Positions 9,046-17,246 of a stretch of 35,380 nt of DNA are shown here, piece by piece (within the stretch, counting starts at the first letter, position 1; every line of letters starts with the position of its first letter). A program made the translations under genes and the position numbers. The stretch lies in NCBI GenBank assembly GCA_012727935.1, contig JAAYGA010000331.1:1-35380 (forward strand). Reading direction: 5' to 3'. The notes under the pieces were generated by a model. It did no database searches and was not told the origin of the DNA. It saw only the letters and a list, made by a program, of their open reading frames with translations. This DNA comes from Pseudomonadaceae bacterium (GTDB lineage Bacteria > Pseudomonadota > Gammaproteobacteria > Pseudomonadales > Halomonadaceae).

Positions 9046-9626
9046 CTAACAACCCTAGCCACCGTTCAGACCGCTATAAAACCAATAGAAGCATTAATTT
9101 AAGGCCTTGGCGTGAAGAAAAACGTCAGCAACAGCAAAAAGTTTTTACCCAATTAAGTCTTGTAAGCTTAATGTTTGGTTTACTTATTAGCCTAGTTTTA
9201 TGGCAAAACACTACGGCTTCAGTGACGGCCATTCAGGAAGAAAATCAGCTTATAAAAAAACACCTAGCACTGCTAGATACAGAAATTAAAGAAGTGGTAA
9301 ATTTGCGTGAACAGCGCCAACAACTACTAAAACGAATAGAGGTTATTCAAAAACTACAAAGCAACCGCCCAGTGGCAGTCGAACTAATGCAGCAGCTAGC
9401 CAACAGCATTAATGACGGGGTGTTTTTAACCCAACTAGAGCGCACTGAAAGCCAACTAATACTTCAAGGGCAAGCCAACACTTCCGCAGCCATAGCCACT
9501 TGGATGCGTAGCTTAAATGTTCAGCCACGCTTTGGCGAACCCATTTTACGCAACATAACCACCAACGATAAAACCAGCCTTACCCATTTTAACTTGCTGA
9601 TTCCTTTACAGGAGCCAACAAAATGA
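9042..9626 (+). CDS. pilN: Type IV pilus assembly protein PilN
   Basis: Single N-terminal TM plus coiled coil and position in pilMNOPQ. ATG 9042 has GAGGG upstream and overlaps the pilM stop (ATGA). Confidence 0.92.
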   Translation: MTNNPSHRSDRYKTNRSINLRPWREEKRQQQQKVFTQLSLVSLMFGLLISLVLWQNTTASVTAIQEENQLIKKHLALLDTEIKEVVNLREQRQQLLKRIEVIQKLQSNRPVAVELMQQLANSINDGVFLTQLERTESQLILQGQANTSAAIATWMRSLNVQPRFGEPILRNITTNDKTSLTHFNLLIPLQEPTK

Positions 9627-10366
9627 AGCTGAATTTAGCAAAACTAAACCTAGCCAAGCTTAACCCTAATAACCTAGATGCTAATAACAGCTCAAACCCT
9701 TCATCGGCTGAACTTAAAAACCAAGTAAAACTGTGGTTTAAAAACCAACTACGAGCCATTAAAAGGCTTGAACGTGATGACTTAGACCTAGCTAACGCTG
9801 GGCAATGGCCTGCTGCCATTAAAATACTTTCGCTTTCACTACTGATTAGCAGCGTTATTTTTGCTAGCCACTGGTTATTAATAAGCAGCTATAAAGAAGA
9901 ACTAACAGTGGCCAGAGAAGAACAGCAAAGCCTGTTAGACAATTACCAACGCCGCTCTTTTCAAGCAGCCAACCTAACTGCTTACCAGCAACAAATGCAG
10001 GTAATGGAACAAACATTTTTTGGCTTATTGGCTTTTTTACCCAGCGAAAATGAAGTTCCGCGCCTGTTAGATGACATACAACAACAAGCCACCCAACAGC
10101 GCCTTGAAATTCTTGCTTTTAATTTAAAAACACCTGAAGCACAAAATTTCTATACCCAACTACCCTTTGAAATTAAAGTAAGGGGAAACTTTTATAGCTT
10201 GGCAAGTTTTATGGCGGGTATTAGTAGCTTTGACCGCATTGTTACCCTACACAACTTTAGTCTGACACCCGACAAAGCAGAGGCTAATATTTTAACCTTA
10301 GAAGTTGAAGCACAAACTTACCGTTACGATAAAAAAGCTAGCCCAGCAGCAGGCAGTAAACAATAA
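9623..10366 (+). CDS. pilO: Type IV pilus assembly protein PilO
   Basis: 247 aa with N-terminal TM and PilO-like C-terminus (FYTQLPFEIKVRGNFYSLASFMAGISSFDRIVTLHNFSL). Confidence 0.94.
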   Translation: MKLNLAKLNLAKLNPNNLDANNSSNPSSAELKNQVKLWFKNQLRAIKRLERDDLDLANAGQWPAAIKILSLSLLISSVIFASHWLLISSYKEELTVAREEQQSLLDNYQRRSFQAANLTAYQQQMQVMEQTFFGLLAFLPSENEVPRLLDDIQQQATQQRLEILAFNLKTPEAQNFYTQLPFEIKVRGNFYSLASFMAGISSFDRIVTLHNFSLTPDKAEANILTLEVEAQTYRYDKKASPAAGSKQ

Positions 10367-10881
10367 TGCGTTTATTTCAATTAGCACCATTAATGCAGCT
10401 ATTGCCATTAACCCTGATGCTGGCAGCCTGTAGTGAACAGGCCAACATAGAAGCAATAGAGGCTAAATTAGCTGAACTTCGTAACAGACCTCAGGGCCAA
10501 ATTGAAGCTTTGCCCAGCTTCCCTAAAACAGTAACGGCCAAATATACCCAGTTACAAGAAAGAAGCCCCTTCTTACCGGTTAGTACAGCAGTTAAAAAAA
10601 GTGATTTTTCAGGCCCTGACTTAAACCGACCCATCAGTCCATTAGAGAAGTGGGATTTAACCCAGCTTTCTTACCGTGGCAGTATGCAGCGTGGCGAAAG
10701 TATACGTGCGTTAATTATTACACCCGACCAACAACTTATTTCTGTTACTAAAGGCGACCGTATGGGTAGAAATCACGGCATTATTACTCATTTAAATGCA
10801 CAGAGCCTAACCCTTTTAGAACTAATTCCCTCAGGTTCTGAATGGCAAGAACGTGAACAAATTATTAATATTTCCAAGTAG
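10366..10881 (+). CDS. pilP: Type IV pilus pilotin-like lipoprotein PilP
   Basis: Lipobox LAAC; RSPFLP...LDLxxL-like region (PLEKWDLTQLSYRGSM); position in pilMNOPQ. Confidence 0.92.
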   Translation: MRLFQLAPLMQLLPLTLMLAACSEQANIEAIEAKLAELRNRPQGQIEALPSFPKTVTAKYTQLQERSPFLPVSTAVKKSDFSGPDLNRPISPLEKWDLTQLSYRGSMQRGESIRALIITPDQQLISVTKGDRMGRNHGIITHLNAQSLTLLELIPSGSEWQEREQIINISK

Positions 10882-10889
10882 GAAGGTAC

Positions 10890-12701
10890 ATGACCGCTAA
10901 TTCAAATTCCAAAACTTGGTTACTCGCCTCACTTATCATGGGCTTATTAACCCTTGGGGTATTTACACCACTAACCGCCCTTGCCAACACCCAACTGGTG
11001 GGCCTTGATTTTCAACGCACCCAGCAAGGTAACGCTCGAATTCTTATTGACTTTTCTACCCTTGCCACCTTGCCTAGCGCAGAGCAAACCAGCCAAGGCT
11101 TGCGCTTAAAATTTACCGCCACAGAAATTAACTCCAACTTAATTAACTTGTATGACACCAATGACTTTGCCACTCAGGTTAGCCAGCTAGAGCTTTTTCA
11201 AACAGGCACTAGGGCTGAGTTGCTGGTTCAAGTTGAAGGTGAATTTAACTATTTATTCAACACTAAAGATAACCAGCTACAAATTGAAATAGCGGCTAAA
11301 GCTGGCCTGCAAACAGGCTCTGAACCTGAAAATAATAACCGGCTATTTCGCTACACTGGCGAGCTTATTTCTTTAAGCTACCACGACATTCCTTTGCGCG
11401 ATTTATTAGCCGAACTGGCTGCCTTTCTTGGCTTAAACTTAATTACCGACGACAGTGTTAAAGGCAATGCCACCCTTCACCTTGAACAAGTGCCTTCTGA
11501 CCAAGCCCTAGATATGCTGCTTATTTCACAAGGTTTAGCCAGCCGCCAACAGGGTAAAATATTACTGGTTGCACCAGCGGAAAGCTTAATAAAACTAGAA
11601 GAACAACAATACCAAGCACACCAGTCTGCCGCTAAAACTGGGCCACTTGAAGATGCGTTTATTAAAATTAATTATGCTAATGCTAAAGACCTGCAAATTT
11701 TTATTTTAGGTGACCAAAAAACATCCACCCCTGAAAGCTCATCCAATATGGGTGCGCTACTGCTTGGAAGTTTACCCTTACCCAAACTAAGCCCTGAAAC
11801 AGAGAAAACCATTGAAAACACACGGCGTTTTTTGTCTGATCGTGGCCACCTGCTCGTCGATGAACGCACCAACACCTTGTATGTGCGAGACACCAAAGAA
11901 CAGGTGGCGCGCATTAAAAGCATTGTTCAAACCCTAGATGTCCCCATAGATCAAGTTATGATTGAAGCTAGAATTGTGGTGGCAAGAACTGGGGTAAGCG
12001 ATGAATTAGGGGTAAGCTGGGGAGTAAGTAATGTAAGCACTCCCCAAAGCAGCAACCTTATAAGCGAAAGAAAAGTTAACAAAGGCGCTATAAGTAACGA
12101 AAGTCTGCTAACGGGTAGTCGTGGCAGTAGCATTGACTTCAACCCCTTGGGAGGGGCTAGTTTAGGCTTTGTTTCCAACAAACTTTTACTTGATTTAGAA
12201 CTGAAAGTGTTAGAAACAGAAAACCGCAGCGAAGTAATCTCCCAACCCAAAGTTATTACTTCTAATCGTAACAAAGCAGTTATTCGGTCTGGTGAAGAAA
12301 TTCCTTACCAGTCTTCGCCAGATAAAGATGGGGTAACCACCACTAATTTTCGTAATGCGGAATTACGCCTAGAAGTTACACCACAAATTGTAGGTGATGG
12401 GCGCATCTTCCTAAGCTTGAAAGTTAACAATGACAGCAAAGGCGAAGAAACACAGGGTGCTGGCCCAACCATCAATACCAATGCGGTAGAAACACAAGTA
12501 TTAGTAAATAACGGAGAAACCATCGTTATTGGTGGTATATTCACTTCACAAAAAATTAATTATGAAGCTAAAGTGCCTTTTTTAGGCGACCTGCCTTTAA
12601 TTGGCTGGCTGTTTCGTAATTCCATTAGCAGTCAAGAGAAAGTAGAATTGCTAGTTTTTATTACTCCAAGAATGATTAATAATACTTTGGCTAAAAAATA
12701 A
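10890..12701 (+). CDS. pilQ: Type IV pilus secretin PilQ
   Basis: 603 aa. Signal peptide, AMIN-like region, secretin/TonB short N-terminal domain, C-terminal secretin core ([16 protein letters not shown]). Confidence 0.95.
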   Translation: MTANSNSKTWLLASLIMGLLTLGVFTPLTALANTQLVGLDFQRTQQGNARILIDFSTLATLPSAEQTSQGLRLKFTATEINSNLINLYDTNDFATQVSQLELFQTGTRAELLVQVEGEFNYLFNTKDNQLQIEIAAKAGLQTGSEPENNNRLFRYTGELISLSYHDIPLRDLLAELAAFLGLNLITDDSVKGNATLHLEQVPSDQALDMLLISQGLASRQQGKILLVAPAESLIKLEEQQYQAHQSAAKTGPLEDAFIKINYANAKDLQIFILGDQKTSTPESSSNMGALLLGSLPLPKLSPETEKTIENTRRFLSDRGHLLVDERTNTLYVRDTKEQVARIKSIVQTLDVPIDQVMIEARIVVARTGVSDELGVSWGVSNVSTPQSSNLISERKVNKGAISNESLLTGSRGSSIDFNPLGGASLGFVSNKLLLDLELKVLETENRSEVISQPKVITSNRNKAVIRSGEEIPYQSSPDKDGVTTTNFRNAELRLEVTPQIVGDGRIFLSLKVNNDSKGEETQGAGPTINTNAVETQVLVNNGETIVIGGIFTSQKINYEAKVPFLGDLPLIGWLFRNSISSQEKVELLVFITPRMINNTLAKK

Positions 12702-13240
12702 TGCAGGATGAACAGCGTTGTAATTCGCTCACTAACATATTTTTAATAGGTTCCATGGGTGCAGGTAAAAGCACCCTTGGTCGTTTATTAGCAAGTGCTT
12801 TAAAGCGCCCTTTTTATGATTCAGATACAGTCATTGAAGAGCGATGTGGGGCAAGTATTCCCTGGATCTTCGACCTTGAAGGTGAAGAAGGCTTCCGAGA
12901 GCGTGAAATTCAAGCCATTGACGACCTAACCAACCTAAAAGGCATAGTGCTTTCAACGGGTGGCGGCAGTGTAATTAAGCCTGAAAACCGTCAGTTTTTG
13001 AAAGAAAGGGGGGTGGTTATTTTCTTGCGTACCACTGTAGAACAACAACTGCTTCGCACCAGTAAAGACCGCACTAGGCCACTATTACAAATAGAAGACC
13101 CGCGTGCCAAGTTAGAAGAGCTAAAGAAAATACGTGACCCGCTTTATCTAGCAACAGCGCACATAGTTGTTGACACCGACCAGCGGCCACCGCGCCAAGT
13201 AATGCTAGACATTAAAAAACAACTAATACAACACCTGTAA
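12701..13240 (+). CDS. aroK: Shikimate kinase
   Basis: [20 protein letters not shown]-loop; [16 protein letters not shown]. Confidence 0.96.
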   Translation: MQDEQRCNSLTNIFLIGSMGAGKSTLGRLLASALKRPFYDSDTVIEERCGASIPWIFDLEGEEGFREREIQAIDDLTNLKGIVLSTGGGSVIKPENRQFLKERGVVIFLRTTVEQQLLRTSKDRTRPLLQIEDPRAKLEELKKIRDPLYLATAHIVVDTDQRPPRQVMLDIKKQLIQHL

Positions 13241-13264
13241 CCACCCGTTTTTATTGGAATTTAT

Positions 13265-14365
13265 ATGCAAAGCCTGAACTTAGACTTAGGAGAGCGCAGC
13301 TACTCCATTCACATAGGTCAAAATTTACTTAATAATCCCAATTTAATTCTGCCCCAATTAAGTGGCAAGCAAGTGTTAATAGTGAGCAACATTACCGTTG
13401 CACCACTTTACCTTGAACAACTAATGACCAGCCTAAGCCAAGCCAAGCCTGACTTAGTAATTAAAACCTGCCTGTTGCCAGACGGTGAAGCCTATAAAAA
13501 CCTAGAACACCTGCAACTTATTTGGGACACCTTGCTTAGCGCAGGTTTTAACCGCAACGCCACGTTAATTGCCTTGGGTGGCGGCGTGGTGGGCGATATG
13601 ACCGGTTTTGCAGCCGCTTGTTATCAGCGGGGGGTTAACTTTATTCAAATACCCACCACGCTTCTTTCGCAAGTAGACTCTTCTGTGGGCGGCAAAACAG
13701 GCGTTAACCACCCTCTTGGTAAGAATATGCTGGGTGCTTTTTGGCAACCGCGCCTTGTGCTAGCCGACACCCAAGTGTTAAACACCCTACCCAAAAAAGA
13801 ACTGGCTGCTGGCATGGCAGAAGTCATTAAATATGGCCTACTGGGCGATCTTAATTTTTTAGGCTGGCTAGAAGCCAATATGCTAGGTTTGATGGCCGGT
13901 GACAGCTTGCTATTAAGTGAAGCCATTGCGCGCTCTTGCCAATGTAAAGCCGATATTGTTGCCGAGGATGAACGCGAAAGTGGTAAGCGGGCGTTATTAA
14001 ACTTTGGGCATACTTTTGGTCATGCCATAGAAACTGAAATGGGTTATGGCCAATGGTTGCATGGTGAAGCCGTGGCCTGTGGCATGTGGCTAGCTGCCGA
14101 CTTGTCGCGCCGCCTTGGCTGGTTAAGCAGCGCAGACCTTGAACGAGTAGAAAAACTTTTGTTGGCTGCCCAGCTGCCAATTATTCCACCCCAAACCATG
14201 ACACCTGCCACCTTTTTAAAGCACATGGCGGTTGATAAGAAAAACCTTGATGGCAAGCTTAGGCTTATTCTTTTAAAGCAGTTAGGCGCAGCAGAAGTGG
14301 TTGATTTTGATAACCTACCACTGTTACAAGAATGCCTAGCAGAGGCACTTAAAAAAACGTTATAA
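13265..14365 (+). CDS. aroB: 3-dehydroquinate synthase
   Basis: 366 aa. [52 protein letters not shown]. Confidence 0.97.
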   Translation: MQSLNLDLGERSYSIHIGQNLLNNPNLILPQLSGKQVLIVSNITVAPLYLEQLMTSLSQAKPDLVIKTCLLPDGEAYKNLEHLQLIWDTLLSAGFNRNATLIALGGGVVGDMTGFAAACYQRGVNFIQIPTTLLSQVDSSVGGKTGVNHPLGKNMLGAFWQPRLVLADTQVLNTLPKKELAAGMAEVIKYGLLGDLNFLGWLEANMLGLMAGDSLLLSEAIARSCQCKADIVAEDERESGKRALLNFGHTFGHAIETEMGYGQWLHGEAVACGMWLAADLSRRLGWLSSADLERVEKLLLAAQLPIIPPQTMTPATFLKHMAVDKKNLDGKLRLILLKQLGAAEVVDFDNLPLLQECLAEALKKTL

Positions 14366-14464
14366 ACTAGCCACAGCTTTAACCAGCCACACGTTTTACC
14401 AAGCCTTCTGGTATGATTAAACGCTGATTTTAAGCCAACGCAAAATGTCCACGGAGTCGCTGGC

Positions 14465-16039
14465 ATGCAACCTAGGGAACCATTATTAAGCAGTGCAACA
14501 CCCTTTAACGAACAGTTATTACTACTTGAACACGTTAATGATGCTGCTGTTTTTTATTCAGGTAAGCAACACGGTAAGCACTTAGATTTACTGCTTCACC
14601 TTAGTCGTTACAGTAACCTGCTGTTAACCGTTACAGGACAGCAAGGCAGTGGTAAAACACACCTAAAAAACCGCATGTTACAACAGCTAGATTCAGGTGT
14701 TGTAGTAAGCCTGCTTGATGCCAAACAAACAGCATCAGCAGCACAAGTATTGCCAAAACTTAGCCAAAACTTAAATCTTGAAATACCGGCTAGAGCCGAT
14801 TTTAATTTTTATTTAGAAGAAATTCGTCACTTCAGCAACCAATTAAATGTTGAAGGCGGCAGCTGCCTTATTGTGATTGATAATGCTGAAAACCTAGAAC
14901 AAGACGCACTAGACCTTATTCTGGAACTAGCCACCACCATCAGCGACAGCCAAAGGCCGCACATTGCTTTATTTGGCCGCCAAGAACTGTTTAACAAGCT
15001 GCACCATAAAGACAACCTCGCCCGTTTTGAATCGGTTGGGCATCACCTTCCCCTAGAAGCCTTTAGCGAAAGTGAAGCAAAATCTTACTTAGAACACCGC
15101 TGCGCTAGCGTGGGCATAGAAAACCTGCCTTTAAATGCACAAGCATTTGCTAATGTTTATAAGGCATCTAAAGGCTTACCGGGCTTGTTAAATAAAGCCT
15201 TGGTCGAGCAATTAAGGCGGAGTGCTAATAGCCCTGAAATGCCTAGCCCTGAAGCGGCTGCTAAGCAACTTAGCAGCCCAGCAAAACCAGCGGCGGCTAA
15301 GGCTAAAAAAGGCAAAGCAGCCAAACCAAGCCAAGCGCGTAGGCTGCCACTTTGGCTAATACTCACTGTTGCTGGCCTTCTAGCAGCCCTACTGGTTGGC
15401 TTTTTTTACAAAGACCAGTTGCTACCCAGTGCAACACCTGAAACTAGCCTAACAAGCAATCCACCCACTTTCCGTCAAGGCATGGTGCTTGACCCACCAC
15501 CAAGAACACCAATTAAAACTGAGCCTACTGTTGCAACTCAGCCTGCACCCTTGCCTGTGCCAGAAGAAACGCCCGTGGCTGAAGTTTTACTTGATTTACC
15601 AGACGACACACCCAGCAGCGTTCAACCTACTCAAGCACAAAAGCCACTAGCAGCAGTGCCAGTGCCACCAAAGCCTGTAGCAGCAACACCGCCACCAGCC
15701 AAGGTGTTAGCACCAACCAACCCTTGGGTAGACAAGGGTGCAAGGCGTGAAACCCTGTTAATGGCCAAGCCTGCAGATCATTACACCTTGCAAATGATGG
15801 GTAGCCTAGACGAAACTGCCGTTAAAAATTACATTGAAGCGCAGGGTGCTGAAGCAGCGAATTTCTCTTATTTTGAAGGCCGCTACCAAAACAAACCTTG
15901 GTATGTGGTGGTTTATGGTGATTACACTAACCGTGATGAAGCCTTAGCAGCCGTTCAAAAGCTGCCTGAAGCTTTACAAAAACAACGCCCTTGGGCTAAA
16001 AACTTCTTAAGTGTACAAAATGATATTCGTAGTCGTTAA
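14465..16039 (+). CDS. damX: DamX-like AAA ATPase with C-terminal SPOR domain
   Basis: P-loop GQQGSGKTHL, internal TM LWLILTVAGLLAALLVGFF, proline-rich linker, C-terminal SPOR-like region (HYTLQMMGSLDETAVKNYI...WYVVVYGDYTNRDEALAAVQKLP). Located after aroKB as in related genomes. Confidence 0.88.
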   Translation: MQPREPLLSSATPFNEQLLLLEHVNDAAVFYSGKQHGKHLDLLLHLSRYSNLLLTVTGQQGSGKTHLKNRMLQQLDSGVVVSLLDAKQTASAAQVLPKLSQNLNLEIPARADFNFYLEEIRHFSNQLNVEGGSCLIVIDNAENLEQDALDLILELATTISDSQRPHIALFGRQELFNKLHHKDNLARFESVGHHLPLEAFSESEAKSYLEHRCASVGIENLPLNAQAFANVYKASKGLPGLLNKALVEQLRRSANSPEMPSPEAAAKQLSSPAKPAAAKAKKGKAAKPSQARRLPLWLILTVAGLLAALLVGFFYKDQLLPSATPETSLTSNPPTFRQGMVLDPPPRTPIKTEPTVATQPAPLPVPEETPVAEVLLDLPDDTPSSVQPTQAQKPLAAVPVPPKPVAATPPPAKVLAPTNPWVDKGARRETLLMAKPADHYTLQMMGSLDETAVKNYIEAQGAEAANFSYFEGRYQNKPWYVVVYGDYTNRDEALAAVQKLPEALQKQRPWAKNFLSVQNDIRSR

Positions 16040-16088
16040 TAACCAAACTGTTAATAAGCAACTAATCTAACCTGACTGGAGTTACAAA

Positions 16089-16391
16089 ATGAATCTTAGG
16101 CCACGCTTGCAAGGCATTACCCCTGAAGGCGAACTAGTTGAATTACCAGATTTAGCCGAGATTCAAGTAATTTGGGACGAAGGCTTACCCGCCACCATTC
16201 TAATTAGCCCCGATTACTTAGAAGGCAGCAGCCTTTCCATTGAAGTGGGTAGCGAAGAAAATGAACAGCATTCTGTGGAAGAATATGGTGTGCTAGTGCT
16301 GCGCCCAGGCTCATGCAACGTGCTAGACATTGAAATTGAAACCCACCGCATGGAAGCCTCAGAAGAGGCCGAACACTCGCATGATAACTAA
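16089..16391 (+). CDS. Hypothetical acidic 100-aa protein
   Basis: ORF with GGAG SD 7 nt upstream; lysine-free and acidic; family not recognised. Confidence 0.75.
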   Translation: MNLRPRLQGITPEGELVELPDLAEIQVIWDEGLPATILISPDYLEGSSLSIEVGSEENEQHSVEEYGVLVLRPGSCNVLDIEIETHRMEASEEAEHSHDN

Positions 16392-16411
16392 TAATTTAAT
16401 TGCTTAAAATG

Positions 16412-16436
16412 ATGCCCCACCCGTTGGGGCATTTTT
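16412..16436. terminator. Terminator between convergent hypothetical genes
   Basis: ATGCCCCA-CCCGT-TGGGGCAT followed by TTTTT. Confidence 0.85.
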
Positions 16437-16442
16437 AAACCT

Positions 16443-16808
16443 TTAGTCTTCTACTTCGTCTAATACCGTGGCTAACAAGGCGGCCTGTTCGTCTAAATCG
16501 AACACCATAAAAGACAGTTTTACATCTAAAAACTCATTAAACAAAGCACGGTCTAGGTCGGCAGGCCAAAAATTTTCATCGTCTTCCCAAGATAACAGCT
16601 CGTTTTCTAACAGTTCAAAATAACGCTCATCAATGAACTCTTCTAATGCGTCTTCATCTTCTAGTTCTGGAATAAGGTAGGTTGTGGCTTCCAGATTAAC
16701 TTCATCAAGATTAACCTGCTCGTCTCCACCTTCATCTAGGTTGTTAATCCAATCAACAAACGGCTGTTTTAATTGAACGCTAATGGCAGAGCGGTTGAGC
16801 ATTTTCAT
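16443..16808 (-). CDS. Hypothetical, very acidic 121-aa protein
   Basis: ORF of 121 codons with about 35 Asp/Glu against 6 Lys/Arg; family not recognised with confidence. Confidence 0.75.
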   Translation of the reverse strand: MKMLNRSAISVQLKQPFVDWINNLDEGGDEQVNLDEVNLEATTYLIPELEDEDALEEFIDERYFELLENELLSWEDDENFWPADLDRALFNEFLDVKLSFMVFDLDEQAALLATVLDEVED

Positions 16809-16847
16809 GGTAGGTCTCCGGCTAAAAATTAATTATTGGGTAAGTTA

Positions 16848-17192
16848 TTAGATGAGTTGCTGTTGCCATTCGGCTAGATCAAAACCCACTAACAGCTGAC
16901 TTCCTGTATCAAGAACGGGGCGTTTAATTAAACTAGGATTGGCTTGCATTAGGCGAATAGCCGAGGCTTCATTTAAGGTTTCACGGTCGGTTTCAGCTAG
17001 TTTACGCCAAGTGGTGCCGCGGCGGTTAACCAAGACTTCCCAGCCCACTTGTTTCACCCAAGCTTGCAGGGTGCTCACTTCAATACCTACTTTTTTATAA
17101 TCATGGAACTGAAAATCTAAGGCTTGTTCTTCTAGCCAAGCACGGGCTTTTTTCATAGTGTCGCAGTTGGGTATTCCGTAAAGATTCAACAT
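16848..17192 (-). CDS. ArsC/Spx-family thioredoxin-fold protein (YffB-like)
   Basis: MLNLYGIPNCDTMKKARAWLEEQ and the RRGTTWRKL / IKRPVLD motifs of the ArsC-like family. Confidence 0.9.
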   Translation of the reverse strand: MLNLYGIPNCDTMKKARAWLEEQALDFQFHDYKKVGIEVSTLQAWVKQVGWEVLVNRRGTTWRKLAETDRETLNEASAIRLMQANPSLIKRPVLDTGSQLLVGFDLAEWQQQLI

Positions 17193-17246
17193 TTTAACCT
17201 TTCTATTAGTTTTCTGCTGCTAATTATTAGCATTAATATCAACAAC

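Noticed and set aside
11672-12544. Minus-strand ORFs opposite pilQ
   Set aside because: Antisense shadow ORFs of the conserved secretin gene.
13565-14466. Minus-strand ORFs opposite aroB (13565-13747, 13645-13926, 13851-14180, 14044-14466)
   Set aside because: Shadow ORFs antisense to a strongly supported aroB; mutually overlapping and lacking domain signatures.
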